Translations under genes and position numbers: made by a program
The notes under the pieces: generated by a model
Databases searched by the model: none
Told to the model about the DNA's origin: nothing
The model's input: the letters and a program-made list of their open reading frames with translations, nothing else
In this document: piece by piece, positions 49,574 through 57,514 of the stretch
Numbering within the stretch: position 1 is the stretch's first letter
Layout: the number at the start of each line of letters is the position of its first letter
NCBI GenBank assembly: GCA_964551735.1
Contig: CAZKEF010000026.1
Span: forward strand, 19,855 to 83,854
DNA: 64,000 nt
From: DAOUAT01 sp964551735
GTDB lineage: Bacteria; Chloroflexota; Anaerolineae; CG2-30-64-16
Direction: 5' to 3'

Positions 49574-52141
49574 TCAGTCGTTGCGCACGCGCAGCTCCCC
49601 GCTCAGCCGGATGTCTTCGGATGAACTGCCGATCAGCACGCGCACTACGCCCAGTTCCACGGCCCAACCAGTGCCCGCCCACCAAGCCAGTTGCGCGGCG
49701 TCCAGGGTGAAGTCGACCGTTCGCGTCTCCCCCGGCGCCAGGGCCAGGCGCGCAAAGCCCTTCAGGTCTTTGATCGGCCGGGGCACGGCCGGTTTGGGAT
49801 AGCCGACGTAGAGCTGCACCACCTCGTCGCCGGCCCGCTCGCCGACGTTGGCGACGTTGACGGCGATGTGGGCCTGCCCATCCGGGCCGATCGCTGGCGG
49901 GCGGATCACCAGGTCGCTGTAGGCGAAGCGGGTGTAGCTTAGCCCGTGGCCGAAGGGGTAAAGGGGCGGCTCGGCCAGGTAACGGTAGGTGCGGCCGGCC
50001 ATGGCGTAGTCGTCGAATGGCGGCAACTGGGCCAGCGATCGGTAGAATGTCACTGGCAGCCGGCCGGTCGGGTTGGCGTCGCCGAAGAGCACATCAGCGA
50101 TGGCGGCGCCGCCCTCCTCGCCGGGATACCAGGCCGCCAGGATGGCTGGCACGTGCGCGTCGGCCCACTCGACGGCCAGCGCGCCGCCCCCCAGCAGCAC
50201 CAGCACCACGGGCTTGCCCAGCGCGTGGATCGCTTCTAGCAGGGCTTGCTGCGGCCGCGGCAGCACGATGTCGGTGCGGTCTCCGCCGGCAAAGCCCTCG
50301 ACGCTCACTTGCATCTCCTCACCTTCCAGGGCCGGGGTGAGGCCCAACACCATAACCGCCACATCGGCCTTGCGAGCAACCTCCAGCGCGGGGGCCAGTA
50401 GATCCTGCTCCGGCACTGCCCACAGGAGCTGTACTTGCGGGTCCCGGCCGGCGTTGACGTAGTCCAGTTGCAGATCGTACAGCCGGCCCGCCTCCAACAC
50501 CACCTCCTTGACGCGGGTGTCGGCTTCATGCTCGTTAATCTGCAGCGGCGCCAGCTCTTGTCCGTCGAACAGCAGGCGGAAGCCGCTTGACCCGCGCGCG
50601 CCCAGCCGATAAACGCCCGAAACCGGCGGGGTCAGCGCGCCGGTCCAGCGCACCGAGAAAGGTGCGGTCGGCAGGCCGCCCAGCGGGGTCGCAGCCAGCC
50701 ACTTGAAGTCCACCAGCGGGTCAAGGCGCACCAAGGCCGGTTGGCCCGTGAAAGTCGTGTTCGCATAGTACGCACCTGACAGCCCTTCTCGGCCCGCGCC
50801 GCCAGCCGGACCGCGCAAGCAGGTCGCGGGGATCGGCTCCAGCGGCAGCATGCCCGTCGCGATCTCGCAGCCGCGCGCGTAGTACACGGTGGTGGTCGGC
50901 GACACGGCCCGTCTGATGCCCTCCAGTGGTGTGACGGCACGCGACGGCGTGCCGTGATAGTTGCCCAGCAGTACGGCCAGGTCGTCGGCGTTGGGCCCGA
51001 TGACAGCGATAGAGGCCAGGTCCTTCGGCAGCGGCAGCAGCCCGCCCTGGTTTTTCAGCAGCACGATCCCCTTCTGTGCAGCCTGTCGCGCCAACGCACG
51101 GTGCGCAGGGGAATCGTTGACTTCGAACGGGATGCTGGTGAAGGGCACCTGCCCGGGGGGATCGAACATGCCCAGCCGCATGCGCGCTGTGAACAGCCGC
51201 ACCAGTGAACGGTCAATGGTCGCTTCATCAATAAGCTCCTGTTCCACCGCCTCCAACAGCGCCGGGTACGCGCAACCGCACTCCAGGTCGCAGCCGGTCT
51301 TCACAGCTAATGCCGCGGCCTCGGCCGGCGTCCCGACCACGCCGTGCCCGCCGAAGATGTCGTTGATCGCCCAGCAGTCGGAGACCACGTAGCCATCGAA
51401 GCCCCACTCCTGGCGCAAGATTTTCTCCAGCAGCGTCGGGCTGGCGCAGCACGGTTCGCCGTTGGTGCGGTTGTACGCGCCCATGATGGAGACGGCCCCT
51501 GCTTCCTTCACGCACGCCTCGAACGCCGGCAGATACGTCTCCCGCAGGTCGCGCTCGGAGGCCCGCGCGTCAAAATGGTGCCGGTCGGGCTCCGGCCCGC
51601 TGTGCACCGCGAAGTGTTTAGGCGTCGCCACCAGCTTGAGGTAGCGCGGATCGTCCCCCTGCAATCCCTTGACGAATGTCACGCCCATCCGGGCGGTCAG
51701 GTAGGGATCCTCGCCGTAGGTCTCCTGCCCGCGGCCCCAACGCGGGTCGCGGAAGATGTTGATGTTGGGCGACCAGAAGGTGAGGCCGGTGTAAATCTGG
51801 CGCACCCCGCGGCGCACGAACTCGTGATGCTTGACGCGCGCTTCATCAGAGATCACGTTCGCCACCTCCGCCATCAGGCCCACGTCCCACGTCGCGGCCA
51901 GGCCGATGGCCTGGGGGAAGACGGTGGCTACGCCAGCGCGCCCTACGCCGTGCAGGCATTCGTTCCACCAGTTATACGCCGGGATGCCGAGCCGCTCAAT
52001 GCTGGCGGCAGGATGCACCATCTGATCAACCTTTTCTTCCAGCGTCATCCTGGCGACCAGGTCAGCCGCGCGCGCTTCGAAGGTCCGGGTGAGGTCGGTG
52101 TACACCGGGTTTGGGCTGAAGGGGAGTGTGTCTGTGGGCAT
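49574..52141 (-). CDS. GH3 glycoside hydrolase with PA14 insert (beta-glucosidase/xylosidase type)
   Basis: 855 aa. N-terminal GH3 barrel (MTLEEKVDQMVH; LTFWSPNINIFRDPRWGRGQETYGEDP; KHFAVHSGPE), with nucleophile Asp in GYVVSDCWAIND. The C-terminal GH3 domain (GIVLLKNQGGLLPLP, AVIGPNADD) is interrupted at about residues 445-595 by a PA14-like beta domain (GLSGAYYANTTFTGQP...GSSGFRLLFDGQ...VKEVVLEAGRLYDLQLDYVN). A fibronectin-III-like end domain follows (GDEVVQLYVGYPKPAVPRP). No signal peptide, so probably cytoplasmic. It cleaves terminal beta-linked sugars from oligosaccharides; exact specificity is open. Single-gene unit with its own extended -10 promoter. Confidence 0.9.
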   Translation of the reverse strand: MPTDTLPFSPNPVYTDLTRTFEARAADLVARMTLEEKVDQMVHPAASIERLGIPAYNWWNECLHGVGRAGVATVFPQAIGLAATWDVGLMAEVANVISDEARVKHHEFVRRGVRQIYTGLTFWSPNINIFRDPRWGRGQETYGEDPYLTARMGVTFVKGLQGDDPRYLKLVATPKHFAVHSGPEPDRHHFDARASERDLRETYLPAFEACVKEAGAVSIMGAYNRTNGEPCCASPTLLEKILRQEWGFDGYVVSDCWAINDIFGGHGVVGTPAEAAALAVKTGCDLECGCAYPALLEAVEQELIDEATIDRSLVRLFTARMRLGMFDPPGQVPFTSIPFEVNDSPAHRALARQAAQKGIVLLKNQGGLLPLPKDLASIAVIGPNADDLAVLLGNYHGTPSRAVTPLEGIRRAVSPTTTVYYARGCEIATGMLPLEPIPATCLRGPAGGAGREGLSGAYYANTTFTGQPALVRLDPLVDFKWLAATPLGGLPTAPFSVRWTGALTPPVSGVYRLGARGSSGFRLLFDGQELAPLQINEHEADTRVKEVVLEAGRLYDLQLDYVNAGRDPQVQLLWAVPEQDLLAPALEVARKADVAVMVLGLTPALEGEEMQVSVEGFAGGDRTDIVLPRPQQALLEAIHALGKPVVLVLLGGGALAVEWADAHVPAILAAWYPGEEGGAAIADVLFGDANPTGRLPVTFYRSLAQLPPFDDYAMAGRTYRYLAEPPLYPFGHGLSYTRFAYSDLVIRPPAIGPDGQAHIAVNVANVGERAGDEVVQLYVGYPKPAVPRPIKDLKGFARLALAPGETRTVDFTLDAAQLAWWAGTGWAVELGVVRVLIGSSSEDIRLSGELRVRND

Positions 52142-52207
52142 GGTCTGATTCTCCAGGTCTATGCGGCGCCGCGCCCGGCGTCGACAGCGTATTTGTGGCG
52201 TTTGGCT

Positions 52208-52216
52208 AGTATACCA
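52208..52216 (-). promoter_or_regulatory. Extended -10 promoter of the GH3 gene
   Basis: On the minus strand TGGTATACT, an extended -10 located about 67 bases before the GH3 start at 52141. No convincing -35. Confidence 0.5.
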
Positions 52217-52259
52217 TCAATGACAAGGTCTGCCCGAACGTCGGGTTTGCAGATGTTCA

Positions 52260-53615
52260 TCACGAGATGGTGGCGACCAGACAACCGGCAGCCTCGCTGC
52301 GGTGATCCTTTGCAGTTGCCTGTCGGAGAACGCGCTTGGGCAGCTCCGATAGAATGTACCCCGTCCGCTGCACCGTGACGATCCTATCGAGGTTGCCGCG
52401 TGCACGCGCCGACTCGATGGCAGCGATGGACTCCAGCGCGGCATCCACACGGGGGGCGATGGCTTCGCTCCGATCTTCGACCGCGGTAATGTCGAGCAGC
52501 AGGGCATCCCGGCCCGTACGACGGATCGTGGCAGAGAAGTTCAGCACCCCAGGCACGGCGAACAGCGCCTCATCCAGGTCCGCCATGGTGAGCGCGCGGT
52601 CGCCGATGGGCGCGAGGCCATCCGCGCGGTGCGTCACCCGCGCCAGCGTCCGGAGCGCCGTGCCGCAGGGACAGGGGCCGGGCAGGAAGCGGCTGATGTC
52701 GCCCGTGCGGTAGCGGATCAGCGGCATCCCCCGGCGGGTGAGGGTGGTAAAAACGATTTCGCCGGCTGCGCCATCCGCGACCGGCGCGCCGCTGGCGGGG
52801 TCCACGACCTCGAACAGCAGGTCGGCCTCGCGCAGGTGATAGCCCCGGCGGGCCGCGCACTCGACCCCGCCGCCCAGCCCCATCTCGGTCATGCCGTAAT
52901 GGTTGTAGACCGTGCAGCCCCACGCCGCATCGACGCGCCGGACGATGGCGTCCGGCACATGGTCGGTGGTCAGCAGCGCGCTCTTCAATGTCAACCCCTC
53001 GCCATAGGTCGCCAGCGCCAGCACCTGCGTCGGCACGCCCACCAGGCAGTCTACGCGCTCCCGGCGCATCACCGCCAGGGTCTCGGCCACATCGCGCACC
53101 AAGCCGTGCTTCAGCGGCGTCGCGCCCAGCCGGTCCAGCGCAATCGCCAACAGATCGCCCACGCTGCCGGGCCGCTCGCCGGGCAACAGGATCAAGACCC
53201 TGTCGCCGGGGCCGGCCAGGGTCGCCATGCCGGCGCGGAAGAAGTCAACGGTCAACTCCTGGTCATCGCGCGTGAAGTAGATCCGCTTGGGGTTGCCGGT
53301 GGTGCCTGAGCTGTCCAGCGTCACCACGCGCTGGATCTCGTCCTGGGAGACGCACAGGAATTGCAGCCCGGCGTCCCGGATATCTTGCGCTGACGTGAAG
53401 GGGAGGGCGGCCAGGTCATCCAGGGAAGCCAGGTCGTGGGGCGCGCCGGCCAGGCGCCTGCGATAGAACGGGCTCCTAACCCGCGTCAGTCGCAGCGTGT
53501 CCCGCAGTCGCGCGAGCTGATAGGCTGTCAGCGCGTCGGGCCACGGCGCGCCCGCCGCGCCGATCTTGGCCGCGATCCAGGGATCCAGGGGGGTGAGTGG
53601 GATGCTCGGTGGCAC
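52260..53615 (-). CDS. AMP-dependent CoA ligase, phenylacetate-CoA-ligase-like (DVU_1553 family type)
   Basis: 451 aa. The phosphate loop VVTLDSSGTTGNPKRIYFTRDD, the YNHYGMTEMGLGGGVEC adenylate motif and the PLIRYRTGDISRFL motif identify an ANL-superfamily acyl-activating enzyme close to PaaK. CPCGTALRTLARVTHRADG is the family's short Cys motif and hinge region. It would form an acyl-adenylate and then an acyl-CoA. I recognise this subtype from Desulfovibrio (DVU_1553), where it sits beside the same radical SAM, C_GCAxxG_C_C, methyltransferase and MOP genes, as here. It is the 3'-most clear gene of the molybdenum-enzyme cluster, separated from the radical SAM gene by two small genes and a gap. 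Confidence 0.8.
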   Translation of the reverse strand: MPPSIPLTPLDPWIAAKIGAAGAPWPDALTAYQLARLRDTLRLTRVRSPFYRRRLAGAPHDLASLDDLAALPFTSAQDIRDAGLQFLCVSQDEIQRVVTLDSSGTTGNPKRIYFTRDDQELTVDFFRAGMATLAGPGDRVLILLPGERPGSVGDLLAIALDRLGATPLKHGLVRDVAETLAVMRRERVDCLVGVPTQVLALATYGEGLTLKSALLTTDHVPDAIVRRVDAAWGCTVYNHYGMTEMGLGGGVECAARRGYHLREADLLFEVVDPASGAPVADGAAGEIVFTTLTRRGMPLIRYRTGDISRFLPGPCPCGTALRTLARVTHRADGLAPIGDRALTMADLDEALFAVPGVLNFSATIRRTGRDALLLDITAVEDRSEAIAPRVDAALESIAAIESARARGNLDRIVTVQRTGYILSELPKRVLRQATAKDHRSEAAGCLVATIS

Positions 53616-53829
53616 GATCCCTCCGCTCAGTTGTTCATGCCGGACGCGTTGCCGCGGCCAACGAAGACGCCCGCCCGGTCATCCGTCAACGGTCGTCGGT
53701 CATCGTTTTCACAACAGTGTCCATGTCACGGATGAGATAGGCGGGAGCGAGAACGGGAACGCAGAGAGCCTGCCCCGCAGTTTCAGGCATGATGCGGATA
53801 CGGCGAAGGACGCGGATAGGACCTGAGTT

Positions 53830-53868
53830 TGTCCGCGTCGTCCGCGTTGTCTGCGTAGTCCGCGTCCC
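53830..53868. repeat. Nonamer-type short repeats
   Basis: Four imperfect 9-bp units (GTCCGCGTC, GTCCGCGTT, GTCTGCGTA, GTCCGCGTC) close to the end of the proline-rich small gene, with related ACGCGGATA units at 53801-53818. The 53616-53877 gap holds nothing else I can support. Confidence 0.6.
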
Positions 53869-53877
53869 ATTTTCGGG

Positions 53878-54051
53878 TCAGCGCTCCGGCGCGTGCGGGC
53901 CGGGCACGAGCGCGGGCTCCGGCTGCCGCACGGGCCAGTTCGGCACGACGATGGGACGTTGCGGCGCTGCCGGTCGCGGCCTTCTAACCGGGTGGGCAGG
54001 CTGCCGCACGGGCGCCTGGATCGGTTCGCCAACTTGCTTGCCAATCTCCAT
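53878..54051 (-). CDS. Small proline-rich protein, unknown function
   Basis: 57 aa from the ATG at 54051, with GAGGAG eleven bases upstream. It begins MEIGKQVGEPIQAPV and is rich in Pro, Arg and Val throughout. Small proteins starting MEIGKPxR followed by Pro/Glu-rich tails are familiar next to the same kind of gene that lies upstream here; I know no function. It overlaps the end of that gene by 68 bases in another frame, so either both are real overlapping genes or the upstream C-terminus is extended. Confidence 0.45.
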   Translation of the reverse strand: MEIGKQVGEPIQAPVRQPAHPVRRPRPAAPQRPIVVPNWPVRQPEPALVPGPHAPER

Positions 54052-54520
54052 GTTGCGAATAGCTCCTCTGGTGAGCCTGAACGGTGCCGATAGCATCTTC
54101 CAGCGAGATGAGGGGTGGGTTGCCCAGGTACCGGGCCGCGCGCAGGAGCTGCATGTGCCTGACCACGTTGCCGGCATACAGTTCGACGATGGCATGCACC
54201 GCACAATACTCGGCCCGCCAGCCTTGCTCGTGGGGGATCACCCGGCCCTGGCCCTCGACCAACACCAGGAAGCGCTCGCAGTATTGCCCATACTGATCCA
54301 GGACGTGACCGGCGCTGTAGGAGGCGTACAACCCGCACGTGCAAGCGGGTTGGGGCGCCGGCGCGCCGCAGCGGTTGCATGGGGCCATGCGGGCCAGCGA
54401 GCCTTCCCAGGTGAACGCGGCCAGGGCCGAGCGGACGCCGTCTTCAGCCACTGCAAGCGCCTTGAACCCCAGCGGTCCCTGCGCCTCCAGCCCAACAGCG
54501 AATGCGTCAATCATCATCAT
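53984..54520 (-). CDS. Conserved protein of unknown function with zinc-ribbon-like N-terminus
   Basis: 178 aa from the ATG at 54520 overlapping the radical SAM stop (ATGATGATGA). Cysteine pairs in MAPCNRCGAPAPQPACTCGLYASYS could bind zinc. LVLVEGQGRVIPHEQGWRAEYCAVHAIVELY is a motif I associate with a widespread hypothetical family (GLYAY...GRVVxHxxGWRAE); no activity is known. The last 20 residues (SWRTDPGARAAACPPG) read like run-on into the overlapping proline-rich gene. Whether it belongs functionally to the molybdenum-enzyme cluster is unclear. Confidence 0.6.
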   Translation of the reverse strand: MMMIDAFAVGLEAQGPLGFKALAVAEDGVRSALAAFTWEGSLARMAPCNRCGAPAPQPACTCGLYASYSAGHVLDQYGQYCERFLVLVEGQGRVIPHEQGWRAEYCAVHAIVELYAGNVVRHMQLLRAARYLGNPPLISLEDAIGTVQAHQRSYSQHGDWQASWRTDPGARAAACPPG

Positions 54521-55995
54521 GGCGAAGGCGCGACCGCGGGCCGATACAACGGGCGGCCATCCCGTGCGGTCAGGTTGTACGCGCAGAACGGGATCAGCCG
54601 GCCGTCGAGGCTCAGCTCGTGGATGCAGCAGTCGCGCAGCCGTTCCAGGTCCAGCGTCCACGCGTCCTGGAAGGCCATGCCGGAGATGCAGAAGGTGTGG
54701 GTTTTGGCGCGCGCCAGGAACGTATCCCACCCCCCCAGGCTGGGCTGAGGCAGGTCCCAGTCTGCGCAGGCAGACTTCGCAGTGGTCGCCGTGACTTCAG
54801 TCGCCAGGCGTCCTGGCGGCGCGGCCCATTGCAGCGCGACAAACTCGCGGGCGCGCGCGGCGCCTTCTTTCGCGGGCGGCGGCGTGCCGCAGCAGTTTGA
54901 CCCGGCCGCGTGCGCGGTCAGCGGGAGGAGCTGGCCGTCCGGCATGAGCACGAAGTTGCCGTGAAACGAGCAGAGCGCATTCTCGCAGCCCGGCGGCCGG
55001 AAGCTCTCAGACCGGATCGCGCCGCCGGTTTGGGCCGCGATGGCGCTGATGACCTCGGGGATCGTGATCCGCCTGTCATCCGCCGGGGCTTCTCCGCCCC
55101 CGTGGTAGCGGCCGAAGTAGCTGATCGGCTGGAAGTGCACCCCGCGCACGGCCGGCGCATGGCGCAGCGCGAACCTGATGATGCCGCCGATATCGTCGTC
55201 GTTGACCCCCGGCGCCAGCGTCGGCACGAGCACCACGCCGACCCCCGCCCGCACGCAAACCTCGATCGCCGCCAGTTTCTGCGCCAGCAGCGGACGGCCG
55301 CGCAAGCGGGCGTGGATCTCGTCGCGCGTGCCGTCGAACTGCAGGAACACGGTGGTCAACCCGGCATCTTGCAGTCGCCGCAGATAGTCCGGGTCGCGGG
55401 CCAGGCGCAGGCCGTTGGTGTTGAGCTGGAAGAAGGTGAAGCCCAGGCTGCGTCCTAACGCGATGATCTCGGGCAGGTCATCCCGCACGCACGGCTCGCC
55501 CCCGGAAAGCTGGATGTTGAACGGCCCGCCCGCAGCAAGCACCCGCCGGCACCACCCGGCGATGGTCGCCAGGGTTGGCTCCCTGCGGCGCCCGGCGGCT
55601 GAAGTCGCGGCTACCGTTGCGAAGCCTGCCTGCGCAGGCTTTCCCGCGTCGGCAAAGCACACCGGGCAGCCTAAGTCGCAGGCTGCGGTGACCTCCAGGA
55701 GCACGGAGCAGGTGTGCTGGCGGTGGTCGGGGCAGAGGCCACAGTCGTGGGGGCAGCCGCGGTCAATTGCGGTGAACGGGTTCTCAGGGTAACTGGGGAG
55801 CTTGGGCCTGACCCACGACGCGCACGCCGGCGCGCCGCGCCAGATCACGGCGGAGAAATCGCCGTGGTCGGGGCAGGTCTTACGGAGGTAGACATCATCC
55901 CCGCGCGCCACGCGCTGCGCGGGGATGCGCGCCAGGCACTCGGGGCAGACGCTCTCGGTCTCCGAGAGGACGGTTTCGCTGGGCGAGCTCACCAT
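54517..55995 (-). CDS. Radical SAM protein (TrsS-like) carrying two in-frame repeat insertions
   Basis: 492 aa. Radical SAM cluster motif CDLGCPVC (Cys106, Cys110, Cys113) and FNIQLSGGEPCVRDDL (GGE motif) identify the superfamily. N-terminal CPECLARIPAQRV and C-terminal CCIHELSLDGRLIPFCAYNLT are Cys-rich and may hold extra iron-sulfur clusters. I take it as the TrsS-type member of the DVU_1553-1559 gene set. Residues about 119-136, right after the cluster motif, and about 396-413 are encoded by two copies of the same repetitive DNA in opposite orientation, and both keep the frame. Its ATG overlaps the C_GCAxxG_C_C stop. The reaction is unknown; a cofactor or peptide modification for the MOP enzyme is one idea. 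Confidence 0.8.
   Translation of the reverse strand: MVSSPSETVLSETESVCPECLARIPAQRVARGDDVYLRKTCPDHGDFSAVIWRGAPACASWVRPKLPSYPENPFTAIDRGCPHDCGLCPDHRQHTCSVLLEVTAACDLGCPVCFADAGKPAQAGFATVAATSAAGRRREPTLATIAGWCRRVLAAGGPFNIQLSGGEPCVRDDLPEIIALGRSLGFTFFQLNTNGLRLARDPDYLRRLQDAGLTTVFLQFDGTRDEIHARLRGRPLLAQKLAAIEVCVRAGVGVVLVPTLAPGVNDDDIGGIIRFALRHAPAVRGVHFQPISYFGRYHGGGEAPADDRRITIPEVISAIAAQTGGAIRSESFRPPGCENALCSFHGNFVLMPDGQLLPLTAHAAGSNCCGTPPPAKEGAARAREFVALQWAAPPGRLATEVTATTAKSACADWDLPQPSLGGWDTFLARAKTHTFCISGMAFQDAWTLDLERLRDCCIHELSLDGRLIPFCAYNLTARDGRPLYRPAVAPSP
54758..54810 (+). repeat. Two-hairpin repeat inside the radical SAM gene (copy A)
   Basis: About 53 bp: TCTGCGCAGGCAGA hairpin followed by GACTTCAGTC hairpin. 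It is about 85 percent identical by eye to the copy at 55589-55641 in the other orientation, and supplies codons 396-413 of the radical SAM protein. Confidence 0.75.
55589..55641 (-). repeat. Two-hairpin repeat inside the radical SAM gene (copy B)
   Basis: On the minus strand it starts AAGCCTGCGCAGGCAGGCTT (7-bp arms around a CGCAGG core) and continues to CGACTTCAGCCG. It supplies codons 119-136, six residues after the radical SAM cysteines. Confidence 0.75.
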
Positions 55996-56432
55996 GCTTC
56001 GCCCGCCAGGTCAAAGCCGTTTTCGACCAACAGTTCCTTGACTTTTTGGAAGACGCCCAGGACGATGGCGGGGCAGCGGCTGCCCATGTCCTTGCCGCCC
56101 GCGCCGATGATTTCATCGCAGCGGATGCCGTCGTATTGCACGCCGTATTCGTCCTTGAACCAGCGCACCAGGTCCTCGGCCATGAACAGCAGCCGCGGGT
56201 CTTCCTCCGCCTTCGGCGTGCCCTTGCCGGCGTAGAGCCCCAGCAGACATGCGCCGCCCGTCAGCGCGCCGCACGTTTCGCCGGTGAACCCGATCCCGCC
56301 GGCCAGCGCGTTCATGGCCGCCACCAGGTCGGGGTTCTCCTTGCCCTGCAGCGCCATGCCCATGATGAGCAGGATCTGGCTGCAATAGAAGCCCTGCTGT
56401 TTCAGTTCCCGCATACGATCGAGTTCGTCCAT
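55989..56432 (-). CDS. C_GCAxxG_C_C family protein (DVU_1555 type)
   Basis: 147 aa from the ATG at 56432 (AGGAG eight bases upstream). FYCSQILLIM, GFTGETCGALTGGACLLG, and later IRCDEIIG and RCPAIVLG give the C...CGALTGG...C...C arrangement of the family, which may bind a metal or iron-sulfur centre. The function is not established. Overlaps the radical SAM gene by seven bases. In Desulfovibrio the same kind of protein lies in the same neighbourhood. Confidence 0.85.
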   Translation of the reverse strand: MDELDRMRELKQQGFYCSQILLIMGMALQGKENPDLVAAMNALAGGIGFTGETCGALTGGACLLGLYAGKGTPKAEEDPRLLFMAEDLVRWFKDEYGVQYDGIRCDEIIGAGGKDMGSRCPAIVLGVFQKVKELLVENGFDLAGEAW

Positions 56433-56497
56433 GCGTGCTCCTGTCATACTGCGTCACAATAGCGTTTCTGGAGTCGAGCCTTCAGGCGGTCTGGCGC

Positions 56498-57238
56498 TCA
56501 GACAGAGAGACCGGCTAAAGCCTCGATTCCGGCGCCGCGACGGGCAACGAGCCAGAAATACCCCGGCTTCACCCTGGCGATCGCGCCGGCTGCGTCATCG
56601 CACGCACCGCCCCAAAACTGCGCGGGCGAGATGCCAGCCAGGATCAGGCGCGCAGCCAACACCTTCAGCGCCTCGGAACGATCCTGCCAGGTCACCAGGG
56701 CGAAGCCTTGTTCGGCCAGCTTCCCCTCGACCTGCGCCTGGGTCAACGCGCCGCGCAGGCAGGAGGCCGGCTGCCGGTCGCGGGGCCGCGGCCGGCTGTC
56801 AGGGGTGCGCAGGTACAAATCGGCCAGGATCAGACACCCGCCGGCCTTCAGGACCCGCCTGAACTCAGCCAGCACCGCGTCCACATCGGCCATCACCGAC
56901 AGGCTGCACTCGGCGAGGACCGCGTCCAACGTCCCGTCGCCGACCGGCAGGCGTTCGGCCCGAGCCTGTGCCAGCGGAAGATCCGGCCTGCCGCTGCGGC
57001 CCGAACGGAGGAGCACGCTCGATGCATCAATCCCGACCGCAGCCAGGCCATGCCGCTCCCGCAAATGCGCGGCCGTACCCCCCGCGCCGCACCCCACGTC
57101 CAGGGCCCGCGCGCCCGGCGCCAGCCCGCAGGTCGTCAGCGCCTCATCGGTCAGCGCCAGCCCTCCCGGCCGCAGCACATCCCCCAGCGCCTCCCGCAGC
57201 GCGGGGTGTTCGTAGATGCGAGAGGGTTCGTCAGTCAT
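56498..57238 (-). CDS. SAM-dependent methyltransferase (DVU_1556 type)
   Basis: 246 aa. Class I methyltransferase: motif I ALDVGCGAGGTAAHLRERHGLAAVGID, a later LPVGDGTLDAVLAECSLSVMADVDAVLAEFRRVLKAGGCLILADLYLRT. The C-terminal WGGACDDAAGAIARVKPGYFWLVARR, with its GGAC Cys, is typical of the DVU_1556 subtype as I know it. It probably methylates a small molecule or protein connected with the cluster; acceptor unknown. It lies 66 bp before the C_GCAxxG_C_C gene. Confidence 0.8.
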   Translation of the reverse strand: MTDEPSRIYEHPALREALGDVLRPGGLALTDEALTTCGLAPGARALDVGCGAGGTAAHLRERHGLAAVGIDASSVLLRSGRSGRPDLPLAQARAERLPVGDGTLDAVLAECSLSVMADVDAVLAEFRRVLKAGGCLILADLYLRTPDSRPRPRDRQPASCLRGALTQAQVEGKLAEQGFALVTWQDRSEALKVLAARLILAGISPAQFWGGACDDAAGAIARVKPGYFWLVARRGAGIEALAGLSV

Positions 57239-57245
57239 GGCGAAT

Positions 57246-57301
57246 CAGTGAATGACGAAAGACGAATGACGAGTGACGGAATACGCACCACGCATCACGC
57301 C
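57246..57301. repeat. Short-period ATGACGA-type repeats in an operon gap
   Basis: Imperfect 7-8 base units (GAATGAC, GAAAGAC, GAATGAC, GAGTGAC, then ACGCACC, ACGCATC, ACGCCTC) fill the 63-bp gap between the methyltransferase and small redox genes. Confidence 0.65.
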
Positions 57302-57514
57302 TCACTTATCCTCCAGCGTCTTCTCCACCTCCGCCATCCGGCCGAGCGCCAGGTCTTCGGGGATCCAGACGAGGCCGCAACGGGGGCACTTCAGCAGGTC
57401 CACCGGGAAGGCGTTGCCGAGGTACGCGATGTTGACTTTTGCCGGCTTGAGGGGGATGTTACAGGTCGCGCAGATCCACGGCGATGGGCCGGCCGGCAAG
57501 GTTGGCTCGTTCAT
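57302..57514 (-). CDS. Small zinc-ribbon/redox protein (DVU_1557 type)
   Basis: 70 aa from the ATG at 57514, overlapping the flavoprotein stop as ATGA. Two CxxC pairs (ICATCNIPL and LLKCPRCGLVWIPEDLA) make a rubredoxin- or zinc-ribbon-like knuckle. I recognise the VNIAYLGNxFPVDLLxCPxCGxVxIPE pattern from the small redox protein of the DVU_1557 group. It is likely to act with the neighbouring iron-sulfur flavoprotein. The longer open frame to 58081 is overlap with that gene and not real. Confidence 0.8.
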   Translation of the reverse strand: MNEPTLPAGPSPWICATCNIPLKPAKVNIAYLGNAFPVDLLKCPRCGLVWIPEDLALGRMAEVEKTLEDK

